The notes beneath the pieces were generated by a model. That model was not told where the DNA came from. It ran no database searches and was given only the letters and a program-made list of their open reading frames with translations. DNA of 64,000 bases from Sesamum alatum (taxonomy: Eukaryota; Streptophyta; Magnoliopsida; Lamiales; Pedaliaceae). A program made the position numbers and the translations under genes. Positions 1-11,990 of this stretch are shown here, in pieces (position 1 is the stretch's first letter; each line of letters begins with the position of its first letter). The DNA lies in the NCBI GenBank assembly GCA_034509735.1, contig JACGWO010000012.1:24891188-24955187 (forward strand). The letters run 5' to 3'.

Positions 1-50
1 AATTTATTGATATTAACAAAAAAAAATTAAATGAAAATCGATATTTACCT
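1..50. repeat. Truncated copy of fold-back Mutator-like MITE
   Basis: The first 50 bases match the inner part of the fold-back elements at 4804, 7857 and 18844, sharing a stretch like TTGATATTAACAAAAAAA followed by ATGAAAATCGATATTTACC. The copy is cut by the window edge and its right half is not recognisable. Confidence 0.6.
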
Positions 51-325
51 TCAAAAGGGCATATTAAGTAATTCAGTACAAAATTTGAACAAAACCTTAA
101 CAAAAGCTAATAGAATGAATCGATTGTTGAATGGATGTTAAATTCAGGAGGGTATTGATAGTTTCTCAAGCAAGGACGGAGGCCTTATATATTATATCAA
201 GGATGCGAATATTACAAGAACCAAAAATGAAAATTTTTGTGGGTATAGTGCATCAAAACCTTTAAATTTGTGGGGTTTGTGTTCAGAGTTAAACAAAAAA
301 AAGAATGAATGAATGAAACATATAC

Positions 326-380
326 CTGTTGACAAGATTAAAAGTACAATGAGAAATGGCAAAAATTTGGAGGCAGCCAT
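326..380 (-). CDS. Possible first exon of a small secreted-protein gene (partial)
   Basis: Reading leftwards from the ATG at 380, the sequence encodes MAASKFLPFLIVLLILSTG, a short basic N-terminus followed by a hydrophobic core typical of a signal peptide. The ATG sits in a good plant context (GCATGGC). A canonical donor (CAG|GTATAT) closes the exon at 326, and a TATAAATA box lies 56 bases upstream. No second exon is recognisable between 325 and 1, so it would lie outside the window. The family is unknown. It could equally be a chance ORF, since the evidence is only promoter, start and signal peptide. Confidence 0.35.
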
Positions 381-435
381 GCTTAATTTTATCTGTGTGC
401 TTATGACAACATAATGCATTGGTAATAAAGATTGG

Positions 436-443
436 TATTTATA
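436..443 (-). promoter_or_regulatory. TATA box for the possible secreted-protein gene
   Basis: TATAAATA on the minus strand, 56 bases before the ATG at 380. Confidence 0.35.
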
Positions 444-449
444 TACCAA

Positions 450-957
450 ATGTGGAAATAAACTCTTAATTGTGAGTCTTTTTTTACTGGTCTATAAATT
501 TTTTAGTAAATGGAATTCCGACATATTCTCCAAACCTTCTAATAAGTAAAAATTTAAGGTCAAATATGCGGTTTACTACTAAAATTGATTTGTGACCTAT
601 TCTTAATGCTTAGAATTTTTATATTTTCTATTAGTCAAAAGGTTCTCTTTAGTTTGTATTTAGAAATTAATTTTGCTAAATTTTGTAATAAATGAACAAT
701 CCAAAATTACTCTTTCGTTGTTTGAAAAATTATAAGTACCCCTTCAAATGAAAAATAATTGTGTGGCCCTTATGTGTTGATACGGTAAGTACTACTTTAC
801 CCTTCTTAATTTTTGTATTTAAAAAGATTCAAAAAAATATATAAAAAAATGAGGGCAGTTAAAATAAATAATCTATAGAGAATATTAATCCAAAAACATA
901 TTTTTAAAAAAATCTAAAAATATTACAAAATTATAACTTATAATAAAAAAATGACAT
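450..957. other. AT-rich intergenic DNA with MITE-like remnant
   Basis: No coding potential seen. Around 690-860 and again at 1330-1430 there are phrases such as TTTGAAAAATTATAAGTACCCC that belong to the GGGTAAATTAC fold-back family best seen at 57395-57867. Confidence 0.4.
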
Positions 958-960
958 CTT

Positions 961-1240
961 TTTTTTTTTTTGAAGTGAAAGCAATGAATATTATTAATTA
1001 AACTAAATCGATTACAATCAACCCTGTCGACTATTAATATCTAATAGAGACAATAACAACAATTATACATTGATCAATAATATTACATAAATGAAATCTA
1101 AATAACCCCTTACTATAACAGTATACAAACAATCCTACTATATAGTAGACTATTATCCCACGTATTGATGGGGATACGAACCCATGACCCTAGAGGTCAT
1201 GTGACCTCAACCTTAACCACTAGGCCAAGAGATTATTGGT
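961..1240 (-). mobile_element. tRNA-derived SINE with poly(A) and 18-bp target duplication
   Basis: On the minus strand the element starts with a tRNA-like head: an A-box-like TGGCCTAGTGGTTAAGG and a B-box-like GGGTTCGTATCC. It continues through a non-tRNA body with TATAGTAGGATTGTTTG and ends in a poly(A) tail, read here as the T-run near 958-971. It is flanked by ATAAAAAA(A/G)TGACATCTT at 943-960 and 1241-1258, an 18-bp target duplication with one mismatch. Related copies lie at 22935-23150 and 58885-59160. It is not a functional tRNA gene. Confidence 0.8.
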
Positions 1241-1259
1241 ATAAAAAAGTGACATCTTG

Positions 1260-1880
1260 GACAGCTCACGATACAAATCGGAAGGAATCCTCACAGCAGC
1301 TAACTGAATGGACTTGTTGTTAGATGGATGTTAAAATCAAAGGTCTTTATAATTTTCAAACACTAAGGACGTATTTATAATTATGTCAGATTTCAAGATA
1401 AGTGGCCGTAATTCACCCTAGATATTAAACACAAGAATTTCACAAGCTGATTTCTTTAGAGCATTTATACCTCTAAAGGATCAGTTCTCCAGTTGAAGTA
1501 GCAAACACAGTAACAGGGACTGGACCAAACACAGGAAATATCAAACTAAGTAGGTGCATGCATTACATATCCTTCATGAATAATAATGTCTTAAAACACC
1601 GGAAATCACAATACAATAGCAGTGAGGGAGGCCTTCCCCAACTCAGTCAGTGCCAACCCCGCTGTAATAGTCGACCTTCGCTGAACGAATCAGCTGAGTT
1701 CGATACATGAGAAAGCACCCTGATTAAGCACGCCCCGTTATCTACAATTATGCACATACTTACTACATTTAGGAAGTTAACCTAATTAGGGAGCGGCACA
1801 AGATGCGTTTGTGGCGTTTGACAGCCTTATGTAGAATACTCTGCAGAACTCTTCTGAAGTAGTAAAACGGGAATACTCCA
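1260..1880. other. 3' flank of the EIN3-like gene
   Basis: No ORF is supported. 1260-1430 holds a remnant of the GGGTAAATTAC repeat family. The segment from about 1440 is of mixed composition and probably includes the 3' untranslated region of the EIN3-like gene, whose stop codon is at 1884-1886. Confidence 0.4.
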
Positions 1881-1883
1881 GTT

Positions 1884-3719
1884 TCAAAGGTACCACAAAG
1901 ATACTTCTTGCTTCGATAGTGGATCGATGGAATAGTCAAGTGGTGCAAAATTGAATGGTGAACCGATTCTGAAGTCTGTCATATGCTCGCCTAGATCACC
2001 AGTGTATGAGGAAGTCTCACACGGCTGCTCATACTGGAATTCTGTTGATGGAAAAGCAGGCTTACTCAGTGGCACATTGGTTTCTTGACAAGTGCTGGGC
2101 CCAGATAGAGCTCCCTGTTTAAAGAAGTTGTCATCTTGCTGGAGCGGTATTGTGGGCGGCTGTGGGTTCTGATCAACGAGAATGTCGAAATGGCAGGAAT
2201 CAGAGCTACTGCTGTCCTGAAGATTGTTGTCATAGAATGACATAAGCTCAGCAATCATTCTTTCGCCATCTTCTGGAATCCCGAGTTCAGAAATATTCAC
2301 ACAAGTTGGAGCATTATTCATGGGCAGAGTCGAAAACTTGTTTTCATTAGAGGGTGCAGAACAGAGAGCTTGTTTCTCGTTGTTCATCTGATAGGTTGGT
2401 GCACAAAGCCTTTCGGAAGAACTGAACCGGAATTGGCAATTCATCTGGTGATTGTTTCTCGACGTTCGGTCATTAAATCCCATGCGATAATCGCTGTGGG
2501 GGCATTGCGGAAACTCACAGGTGTAAATGTTGGTTACTGTGTGCTTCTCAACAGAAACAGGTGTCTGTTTCCGCTTCAAGGTAAAATCTGAATCTACGTC
2601 GAATACCTCTCCCTTAACTGGACCGAACGGCAGCATAATAGACTTATCTTTGGTTGAAGCAACACCAAAGTTGAAAAGATTCCCATCCAGGGGCTTACAA
2701 TCCACTTCAAAGTTCCCATCATCTTCTACTGCTTCAACATCATAATCACTCGTATCGCTGATCAGAAACGATCCACTCCCAGCAGTCAAGGATGAAGTTG
2801 GACAGCTATCAGGATATAGTTTTCTCGACAAAGCCTCCTCTTGGTTAATAATAGAAAGCCAAGTTGCACTCTCCTTGGCCGTCATCTTATCCTGCAGGCA
2901 TTTAGACTGCCGAACGAGCTTCCGTATCTTGGCAATGTCAGGAGACATGTGTTTGATTACAGCCGTGAGAACCCCAACCTTCCACGCCTTCTTCAAATCA
3001 TGAGGCTTCTTATATGGAGGGGGGCCTTGATCCTTTGGCAAACCTACTTGAGGCCACCATTCTTCATCCCCGGTAGGCCACCAAGGTGGGGGAACACCCT
3101 TTTCCAATGGGAACCGCCTTTGCGGTGGATTGCAGTGCTGCATCAGAGCAGACAACAGCGATCCAAGTGTCGTGTCCTGGAGCTCTAGAAGATTATGAGG
3201 AGTCGAGGCTGCTGTACTTGAGTCCTCGATTTTTCCAGGAACTGAATGCTCAGCCTGATACTTAGCAATTGCAGCAGGGCCATTCCTATCGAATCGGACT
3301 TTCTCCTTCCACCATGCTCGGAGATTATCAGAGGCCCCAGTCACCGGTTTTCCTTTCTCAGGAATAATTCCATATACAAAACCTTGAGCTTTACAAACCT
3401 CCATCATCTTCAGCATATACTTCAAGATGCCGTCTTGGGCCCGAGACATTTTCTTCCTCCGTGCTTGTTCCTGGGAATAACGCTGCTTTGTGGTATCATC
3501 ACTTCCATCCTTACTCTTCTTCTGCTCTTTAAGCCGCCTCAAGAGCATCCGGTCTCTCCACATCCGCCTTTCTAGTTCATCAACATCCATCTCCTCATCA
3601 CTGTAGTCTTCATCCACCTGCCCCACATGTTCAACTTCCGGAGAAGCCTCCACCTCTCTAGCAGGTCCAGAGAGAAAATCAAGATGGTCACAAAAGCCCA
3701 GTTCGTCGAATATATCCAT
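1884..3719 (-). CDS. EIN3: EIN3/EIL1-type ethylene-response transcription factor
   Basis: A complete single-exon 611-residue protein. An acidic N-terminal stretch (residues 36-50) precedes the first basic block [20 protein letters not shown] (51-70). The EIN3-specific DNA-binding fold follows to about residue 300, including [15 protein letters not shown] (131-145), the WWP repeats near 213-225 and the [11 protein letters not shown] block. The C-terminal half is poorly conserved and Asn/Ser/Gln-rich. Family knowledge: EIN3/EIL proteins are nuclear, act downstream of EIN2 and are degraded through EBF1/2 F-box proteins. The N-terminus ([10 protein letters not shown]) resembles EIN3/EIL1 rather than EIL3. 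A likely 5'-leader intron runs from a GTAAAT donor at 4500 to an acceptor just upstream of the ATG, leaving a leader exon at about 4501-4600. EIN3 versus EIL1 orthology is not resolved. Confidence 0.93.
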   Translation of the reverse strand: MDIFDELGFCDHLDFLSGPAREVEASPEVEHVGQVDEDYSDEEMDVDELERRMWRDRMLLRRLKEQKKSKDGSDDTTKQRYSQEQARRKKMSRAQDGILKYMLKMMEVCKAQGFVYGIIPEKGKPVTGASDNLRAWWKEKVRFDRNGPAAIAKYQAEHSVPGKIEDSSTAASTPHNLLELQDTTLGSLLSALMQHCNPPQRRFPLEKGVPPPWWPTGDEEWWPQVGLPKDQGPPPYKKPHDLKKAWKVGVLTAVIKHMSPDIAKIRKLVRQSKCLQDKMTAKESATWLSIINQEEALSRKLYPDSCPTSSLTAGSGSFLISDTSDYDVEAVEDDGNFEVDCKPLDGNLFNFGVASTKDKSIMLPFGPVKGEVFDVDSDFTLKRKQTPVSVEKHTVTNIYTCEFPQCPHSDYRMGFNDRTSRNNHQMNCQFRFSSSERLCAPTYQMNNEKQALCSAPSNENKFSTLPMNNAPTCVNISELGIPEDGERMIAELMSFYDNNLQDSSSSDSCHFDILVDQNPQPPTIPLQQDDNFFKQGALSGPSTCQETNVPLSKPAFPSTEFQYEQPCETSSYTGDLGEHMTDFRIGSPFNFAPLDYSIDPLSKQEVSLWYL

Positions 3720-4261
3720 TTAGCTGGCAGGTGCCACAACCGTATGGATCCCAAGCTGATTTCTCTTTCTCTCTCTTCACCACTTAATAAAGACAATATC
3801 CGATACTTAGGCGTAAATTTAGCTCAATTAACTCATGATTTCTTTCCAGATAGCATGTAAATCAAAGCAAACCCTCCACAAATCCCAGAGATCTGATCCA
3901 AGAAACAAGAAAAATCAATCGAACAATTTCACAAAACACTCGAATCCAATACCCTCTCACACATAAACCACCATAAGTTACTATTTTGCAATAACAAAAC
4001 AAATAGCCCCTAGTTCAATTAAATCGTCTCAGGACACAAAGTCCTACAAATTCTTGACCATAAACATATCAAAAATCTAAACAGAACTCCTAATCATGCA
4101 TTAGAGTCCTCCCAGACTCACTGATCCACAAACACTCTTTAAAAAACCTCCTAGAATCACTGATCTACAACCTCTCTCTAAAATCCTCCCACAATAACTG
4201 ATCTACAAGTTATTAATTGTCACAATGAATACACACACACAGAGGAAAAACCAAAACATAC

Positions 4262-4287
4262 AGGGCAAAAAAAAAAAAAAAAAAAAA
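4262..4287 (+). repeat. Poly(A) tract in the leader intron of the EIN3-like gene
   Basis: An uninterrupted A-run of about 20 bases on the plus strand, inside the inferred 5'-leader intron. There is no sign of an attached retroelement. Confidence 0.7.
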
Positions 4288-4803
4288 GAAACAAAAATCA
4301 AAATCCATCTCGCAAAGGACCAAATTGAATTCTTGCCTGTAACACGATAAAGCACCTTAGAACAAAAAATTCGACTCAAATGCCACAATACTTGAGCTTT
4401 ACACCATAGAGTTGAAACACAAATTCAGAGGAAAAAGAAGTTGAAACTTCAATTTCAAGAATCAAACCAAAAAAAACTAAAAAACTACAGGAAAATTTAC
4501 CAATCTTTATCTTCTTTCTGAGATTTCTCGCGGCTCAGCTGCCTTCTGGTATTCGCTGTAATCAGATAAGAAGCAGAAGAAAGCAGGGGAGAGAGAGGGA
4601 GTGGGGAATTTTTGGTGGGCTTCAGTTTCAGGCTTTGGCAAGAAAAAGCGAGTGGAAAGTCGCCAAGAAATGGGAAATAAACAGCTGCAGCATTAATTTG
4701 GTATTTCGGTCAACCGACTCCATGGGTGGAATTATTATTGCCGCCCTTGAAAAGCCCCATAACTTTTGGATATATCACATAAGCCCCGGTCTAGTTGCAT
4801 TTA

Positions 4804-5276
4804 GAGATAATTACGCTTACACATAAACCCCTTCTGATTTATAAAATTATATTTAGTACCCTTGATGATTGTTTCTGTGTAACAAATAGATCCTTTATTT
4901 ACAAATTTATTTGAATATTTATCGTCAATTGACTTATTATTGACTTATTGTAGGTCAAACAAATCTTTTCTGATCAAACTATCTTTATAAATCTTCACAT
5001 GCGTTAATGCATGTGAGGAAGTACATTTTCACCCTTATAAGGGTCGTTTGGTCAGGAAAGATTTGTTTGACCTACGATAAGTCGGTCGTATGTCAAATGG
5101 TGATAAATATGAATTTTATTTAATTTTTTTCAAATATCAGTAAATTAAGTGAAATTTGACTAACAGATGATCTATTTACAAGAACAAACATTAGGGGTAT
5201 TAGATATAATTTCTCAAATTAAAAGGGGTGTAATGTAATTATACCAAACTTAAGGGGAGGGTTGTGTAATTATCTA
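4804..5276. mobile_element. Fold-back Mutator-like MITE with perfect 9-bp target duplication
   Basis: The two halves are near reverse complements over about 230 bases. The left end is GAGATAATTACGCTTACAC and the right end reads TGTAATTATCTA. It is flanked on both sides by TTGCATTTA (4795-4803 and 5277-5285), a perfect 9-bp target duplication as made by Mutator-superfamily elements. No ORF; it must be mobilised in trans. It lies about 200 bp upstream of the EIN3-like leader exon. Confidence 0.85.
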
Positions 5277-5289
5277 TTGCATTTACTTT

Positions 5290-7850
5290 TATAAAAAATT
5301 ACTAGAATCTCCTTAAAAAAAAACTGTATTTAGAAAATCCATTAAAAAAATTAATCTAAACAATCTATTCCATCAATTTCTTCAAAAAGAAATGGCAATG
5401 ATTCGCCTTTGTTCTATTATTGGATAAAATTACCTTGATCTTATTACAACATGAGTTCTTTTATTAAATTGTTATTTGATTTTAAAATTAGTTTTCTTTT
5501 TACAGATCACAAATTTTAAAAATTTTAACTTTTTAATTATGAGATTTTTAATCTTTTTGTTTGGCTCGTTCATTTAAAAAGTTAAAATTGGGTCAACTGG
5601 TATATTTTATTTTGAAATATTACAGAAATATTTTTTTTCCAATTTTTCTTCAGGTAATTGATTTGGGATTTTTATCAACAATTATTTTTAATTCGATAAA
5701 ATTAAAATTTTGAAGAAAAATGTTTTTTTTTTTAATAATTTTGGAGACTAATTTTACTTTTTAACTGAAAGAACAAAATAAAAAGATTAAAACTATCTGA
5801 AAATTTGTAAATTATAAATCTATGAATAAACAAAAATATCTGAGAGAAAAGAATATAATTTGGTTCAAAAATAGAGTAAAAGTTAATAGTTAGGTTTTTT
5901 TTAAATAAAATAATTTAATTAGATTGGTCTTTTAAGATTAAAAAAAATATTTTGATGAACTTTTTTATGATAAATTTATTTTAAGAGTGACGTGGCGTGT
6001 AATGTAATTAATAACCCCCTTGCACAAATTATTGTCCACTTCACGAGCCTCACCGGTTTATCTTTGAAAAGACATTTCATTAAAAAGATGAGACATGAAA
6101 CTTATAAGTCATCCGGGCTTCTCATGTGCAATCAATATGAGACATATGACAGTATCATCAAGCTCTCTAAACGAGGGACTTTAGACTGGCATATGACCTA
6201 ACTCCCACAAACAACACCAAATGTTGCGACGTGCGATACGATTGATGTCCTATTGCGTAAGGTATATTGCCCACTTCATCTTCACAAGCTTCATGAATTT
6301 ATCCTTAAACAGTCACCTCGTTATGAAAAAAAGTCCGTAAAATTTACAAGTCACTCAAACTCCTCATTTCTAGTCAATGCAAACTATCGTGACAACATCA
6401 AACGAGGTTTTAAAAAATATATCTTATTTTTATATTCTAGTTTATGTTACTTTTTGCATTGATAATTAAGTTTTATATAAGGACATACAATGACACATTA
6501 TGCACAAATATCCAATAATATCCATGCTTGTGAGTTTGGAGAAATTAAAGTTCCCATGATATGTCATACTCAAATAATGGGTAATTTATATCAATATCAA
6601 TCTCACCACCACTTAAATATCAATAATAGACCTTTATGCTATATAAAAAAAACACATAGATAGGTTCTTTTTGACATTTTTAAATAATAAATTAACTATC
6701 ACTTAAATATCCCAATAGACCTTTATGTTTTAATAAAAGGATTGATTGGTTCTTTTTAAGAATACTAATACATAATTTCACTATCACTTACACATATCTA
6801 ATAGACCTTAATTTACAATATTTATGAAATGATAGAGTGGTCCTTTTTAAGATTACTAATGTCATTGGTTCGTACACACATAGTGATTACCAAATATATT
6901 ATTTTAATTTTTTATAAGAAATTGACAAATTAAGATGTATATTTTGTTGGTTGGGGAGATGCATGTAGCATATTCCGAGGACATAGGCCAGGTAATTAGT
7001 TCGTCAACCCTAGGGATATTTGTCAAATGATTGTCATTAATTTTTCATAAGTTGTATATAGTTGCAATTAATCATGATTAAGGGTTAATTCCATTTATCC
7101 TCCTGTAAGGTACCCTTTATTTTTTTGGATTAAGCTGGTTATCCTCGACTTATAGTTGCATTAATGATTCAAATGCAACATATTCTCTTGTAAAAACATT
7201 AATTGGAAAAACTCCTTCCAAACTAAGAAAGAAAGATAAAGAAAAAAGTTAACATGACCCTCGGAACCCTTAGGGCAAACGCGCTCCCGTAACGCATGAG
7301 ATAGTGAGCTTCTCTTTTAAAAGTTCAAGAATAGCGTTAGTATTTTGCCCTCATAAAATTTGGACAAAATGGACATTTCAAGTCCTTATCCAATTGAGTT
7401 GGCCTGGCTGATAACTCAACTCACCTAATTTGATGGGTTGAATTATTCAAATTGAACGGTGATTAATTTCAACTATATACAATTTAAAATCGTTCGCCGT
7501 TACCTGCACTGCACTTATAAGGTTAGTAAAATAAGATTAAGATGTCCTAATTATATAATCATTTGATGCTTGAATCGTACAGAGGTGAAATTCGAAAAAA
7601 TAGCAAAAGTTATACTTAGCATTCCAAGGGTGCATATTTATGGGCTTTGTTAACTTGTATTATTCATCATAAACTGTTACTCCAATTTTCATTGAATGAT
7701 TGAGAAGATTAAGTACATAACCGAACCTTATTCCCTGTCCTAACACAAAATACGCGCATCCAATGCTATTTGAGCTATTAACATGATTTTTGGGAGCTTA
7801 TTAATTATTTCAAATGGCGTAGATGTGGTCCCCACAATATATATATATAT
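5290..7850. other. AT-rich intergenic DNA with diverged duplicated block
   Basis: No gene is supported. A segment at about 6020-6190 (ATTGTCCACTTCACGAGCC...) recurs in diverged form at about 6265-6400 (ATTGCCCACTTCATCTTCA...), so two old copies of one repeat stand 240 bp apart. Another small internal repeat around 6600-6850 reads AATAGACCTTTATG...GGTTCTTTTT three times. The rest is low-complexity AT-rich DNA. Confidence 0.45.
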
Positions 7851-7856
7851 ATATAT
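7838..7856. repeat. (TA)n microsatellite
   Basis: An uninterrupted AT dinucleotide run immediately left of the fold-back element at 7857. The element seems to have inserted into it. Confidence 0.9.
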
Positions 7857-8397
7857 GGGATAATTGCACTCCTTCCCTGAGGTTTGATGTAATTATATAT
7901 AAACTCCCTATAGTTTGAAAAATTACATCTAGTATCCTTGATGTTTGCTTCTGTCTAACAAATAGGTCCCCCTGTTAGTCAAAATTCACCGAATTTGTTG
8001 ATATTAACAAAAAAACTGAATGAAAATCGATATTTACCCTCGATTGACTTATTACCCTATTCAAGGCCAAAAAAGAATTATGACTAAACTACCCTTATAC
8101 CGGTAAAGATATATCTCCTCGCATGTATTAATGTGTGACGACATATAAGGGTAGTTTGGTCATAAAAAAATACATTTGGCCTACAATAAGTCAGTAATAA
8201 GTAAATTTATGATAAACATCACATTTAATTCATTTCTTTTTTTTGCTGATATCAACAAATTCGGTGAATTTTGACTAACGGATGACCTATTTGTTAGACA
8301 TGAACAAGCCTCATGGATACTAGATGTAATTTTTCAAAGAACAGTGAATCTACGTGTAATTACACCAAACCTCATGGGAGAGAAATGTAATTATCCC
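7857..8397. mobile_element. Fold-back Mutator-like MITE (second copy)
   Basis: It starts GGGATAATTGCACTCC and ends ATGTAATTATCCC. The halves are near reverse complements, containing TTAGTCAAAATTCACCGAA at left and TTCGGTGAATTTTGACTAA at right. Flanks are TATATATAT and TATGTATAT, an 8 of 9 match consistent with a 9-bp target duplication inside a TA repeat. Same family as 4804-5276 and 18844-19377. Confidence 0.82.
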
Positions 8398-8469
8398 TAT
8401 GTATATATTTATATATAATATATATATAGATATATATTCTTTTTCCTCTATTTAAGTCTTTCTCTTGGC

Positions 8470-9850
8470 TTCTGAAAAAAGAGAGGAGACATACCGTCCG
8501 GGCCAGGGGACTTGAAAGGGTGCATCTGATCGAGAGCCGCCTTGACCTCCTCGGGTGTAAACGGCTTCAACAAAGTGTCGTTCATTGTACTGTCAATCCG
8601 GGGCGGACCGATGGCCATAATGTCATCGATGATGGCGACTTCGGGGCTGGTAGACGTAAACATTCTCACAAAATATGAACTGATCAGTGCTTTTATTTCA
8701 GCTGCAGATGTCCGAGCAGCCCCCCCTCATCCTTTAAGAGCTTAATAGAAATTCGACTACGGCGAGCACTAGCCCGGGCAAGCTGTGTTACGGTCCCCTT
8801 CTCGGAGCCATTGTGCCTCCCTTAGATTCTTCCACAGCAGCTCCTCCCGAGTAACCATCTCCTCAAGTTTGTCCCGTAAACGATGCATCTGTTTCTTCGA
8901 CTCCAACGTGATGGGAGCCCGACGCAGCACACAAATCTGCCCATTCAGATCTTTGAGAGTCGAGCAGATGTTGCCGGAAGTTCCTTTGTCCCACTGTAGC
9001 AGAGCTTCGCCCGTGGCCTTAATCAGTCGAAGAGTGTGGCTCCAATGACAGCCTCGTTAGACTGCCATCTAGCCTGCACAACCTCCTCACAGCCACGGTC
9101 CCTTAACCAAGCTGTTTCGAAGCGAAAACGGCGTTGCTGCCACGGCGGATCTGGAAGCATCACTGATTCCATCGAGATCAAGAGCACGCTGTGGAACGAA
9201 CACCCTCTGTCAATGTGGTGAACCATAGCGTCGGGAAACCGAGAGATCCAAGAGGTTGTACCGCAGCTCGATCTAACCATTTGCGAACTGTGTGAGGTCG
9301 TTCCGGTTGTTGCTCTATGTAAAAGGTCCCCTCACAAACCCCAAATCAACCAGCGGACAATTTGCAAGACACCGGCGGAAATTTTCAATCTGCCAACTGG
9401 GCCGAACAAGTTGCCCGCGCTTTTCACTTTGTCGCAAGATTTCGTTGAAATCCCCCGCACACAGCCCAGGGCCACACTGAGAGTGTACTGAGAAGGCACA
9501 ATAGATCCCACGAGACAGGGCGTTTGGCTGCATCAGGGTGTCTGTAGAAGCCCGTAAAGTGCCAACTATCTGTGCCACCGACACTAACCGAGACGTCAAT
9601 ATGGAACTCGGAGAAAGATTGTAATGTGACCTCAACATCCTTCCTCCACAGAAGTAGCAAACCGCCGCCCTTACCCTTGGTGTCCACTCCTGTGCCGAAG
9701 TAATTCAATCTGTTCCGCAGAAACTCATATCTCCTAGCAGAGCGCTTGGTCTCGGAGATAAAAACCAAGCCGGGGGTTGTAAAGGCGAACAAAAACGCCG
9801 AGAGCTCGAACTGTCCAAGGGGACCCCAACTCGTGACAATTCCAAACTAG
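8470..9850 (-). pseudogene. LINE ORF2 5' part: AP endonuclease and start of reverse transcriptase
   Basis: Minus strand. The endonuclease segment (about 9792-9315) shows VFISETK, a GGGLLLLW block, SWDLL, then GDFNEILRQ SEKRG, the Asp/Asn motif of LINE endonucleases, with a frameshift near 9430. Downstream come a RFRFETAWLRD motif (about 9130) and, at 8580-8470, PFKSPGPDGMSPLFFQK, the start of the reverse transcriptase fingers. The reading frame then stops at the inversion breakpoint. It is not functional. Confidence 0.85.
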
Positions 9851-9863
9851 AAGATTCATGGTG

Positions 9864-11990
9864 TCAGTGGGACTGCGAGGCAAACCTCCGCCGATAGAAT
9901 ATCTGAATCTTCATCCAGTAACCTACGTTGTTTTGTATCCTGCACCACACATTGATCCCCTGCTGTAAGAATAAGCCCGAGCTCTCGTTTCTCGGTTGTA
10001 AGACGGGTAGTAGCTCTTGCCCGTCGCCCCCGACGCCGACCTGCCCTACGGGAACCTGCTCGGGCAGCGACGATAGGAACTGATACCCAGTTGGCCTGAT
10101 GTTCTGGAGAACCTGCCAAGCAAGCATCTGGTCTGATTCTGTGACGTTCTGAATGCACCCTGTCTCTTTCTGACTCACATAAGCAGCCTGTAGTTGTGCT
10201 GCGCTAGGCCCCGCGCGTCCCCCACTTCCCTCAGTTTCTGGCCCGTCCTCAGTCATATGCTGCTGCGTAGATGGATTGATCCGGCCTGGAGCCATCTCCG
10301 AATCATGGATTCCGAGTCTGTAGGGTCGCCTGAAAACTCTCACCCGCCATGGCCTGCCACTGAGTTATCCTCCTTCCGTGCTCGACTTTGGGATCCAGCT
10401 GACCCCTTTGAGCGGAAGAATCGGCCAACCGACCCTGAGTGTCGAAAGAGCCAAAGATGTCCTTGCCTCATCGATCCCTCTCTCGCGGCGAAAAACGGGG
10501 GCACCGGAGCAGTGCTGACCATGAGGAACTTGGTCGTGTGATGTTCATCCTGGGGGGTAGCAGCCCGCAAACATGCGCCATAAGGGGTGTCCAAACTCGG
10601 GTCCTCAAATCCCTCCTCAAATAGCAAATCACACTGCCGCCCAAGATGTCCCAACCGACCACAAAGGTAGCAGATTCTGGTCTGATTCTGTGACGTTCTG
10701 AATGTACCCTGTCTCCTTTTGACTCACATAAGCAGCCTGTAGCTGTGCTGCGCTAGGCCCCGCGCGTCCCCCACTCCCCTCAGTTTCTGGCCCGTCCTCA
10801 GTCATATGCTGCTGCGCAGATGGATTGATCCGGCCTGGAGCCATCTCCAAATCATGGATTCCGAGTCTGTAGGGTCGCCTGAAAACTCTCACCCGCCATG
10901 GCCTGCCACTGAGTTATCCTCCTTCCGTGCTCGACTTTGGGATCCCAGCTGACCCCTTTGAGCGGAAGAATCGGCCTGCCGACCCTGAGTGTCGAAAGAG
11001 CCAAAGATGTCCTTGCCTCATCGATCCCTCTCTCGCGGCGAAAAACGGGGCACCGGAGCAGGTGCTGACCATGAGGAACTTGGTCGTGTGATGTTCATCC
11101 TGGGGGTAGCAGCCCCAAACATGCGCCATAAGGGGTGTCCAAACTCGGGTCCTCAAATCCCTCCTCAAATAGCAAATCACACTGCCGCCCAAGATGTCCC
11201 AACCGACCACAAAGGTAGCAGAAATTTGGCAGCCTCTCATACGTAAAGGTGACCACCCAATCCTCCCCTAAAGATGGTCGAAGTCGAGCGCTTGCTTGAG
11301 TGGCTGACGGACGTTGTGGGCTACCCGGATTCTGAGAAAGGCCCCGCCTGGGTGGTGATATTTGTCCAACTCCAATTCCCGGAACTACCCAAGTCGGTTG
11401 CTGATCAAAGTAGCAACCTCTAAGTTCATCCGACTATGGGGCAGATCGTGCACTTGGACGTAGAACTCGCACCAATTTAGATCCACCTGCATGGGATTCG
11501 CGTGTATACCGATGCTACTAAGTATCAACAGGCTGCGCTCAAGCAAAAATCAGTCCCTAGGGAGTTATTTGATCTCCACACCCTTAACTGCGTTGAGCAT
11601 GCCACTAACCGACCAGCACATGCCCTCAAAGTTGTAAGAGCGGCTAGTTAGAACCCTTTCGACCAGACACAACTGATATTGCCCCGAATCCCAGTGCCAA
11701 ACCTCATCAGGCATCATCATACCGGCGTCCTCATCCCCCGTGACGTTAAGCCCTCGCTTCAATTGGCCCAGGATGCCAACCATAGCCGCTGAAACCGTCA
11801 TAAAGGATGAGAAAATCGCCCCGTAATGCCGCGAAGGACAGTAACAACGGGCACCGCTAAAACCGCTACACCTGAAAAAGAAAAGACAATCCCAAACAAG
11901 AGCAGTGAGGGTCAGGGAAGAGACAACACAAAGAGCAAACCTAACCCTAAAGGACAACAAGAAGGAACAACGAAAACCCTAACCAACTAA
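9864..11990 (-). pseudogene. LINE ORF1 (DUF4283 plus CCHC zinc knuckle), broken and partly duplicated
   Basis: Minus strand. The first part (about 11810-11565) resembles the plant LINE ORF1 domain DUF4283: an acidic stretch, then LVERVLTSRSYNFEGM. It continues past a frame break as VDLNWCEFYVQVHDLPHSRM near 11490-11430. A zinc-knuckle motif CYLCGRLGHLGRQCD follows at about 11220-11180 and again at about 10670-10630, because a 550-bp segment is tandemly duplicated. ORF1 proteins of this type bind RNA and chaperone retrotransposition. Multiple stops and shifts make it non-functional. Confidence 0.8.
10128..11227 (-). repeat. 550-bp tandem duplication within LINE ORF1
   Basis: Two head-to-tail copies with a constant offset of 550 bp: 10128-10677 and 10678-11227. 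The landmark CTGGTCTGATTCT occurs at 10128 and 10678, and AAGCAGCCTG at 10181 and 10731. They are almost identical, with scattered substitutions and 1-bp indels. The duplicated segment includes the zinc-knuckle coding region. Confidence 0.92.

Noticed and set aside
5992..6462. Two small plus-strand ORFs of 69 codons
   Set aside because: They lie in a diverged duplicated block with no start context, splice sites or family resemblance; probably repeat DNA.
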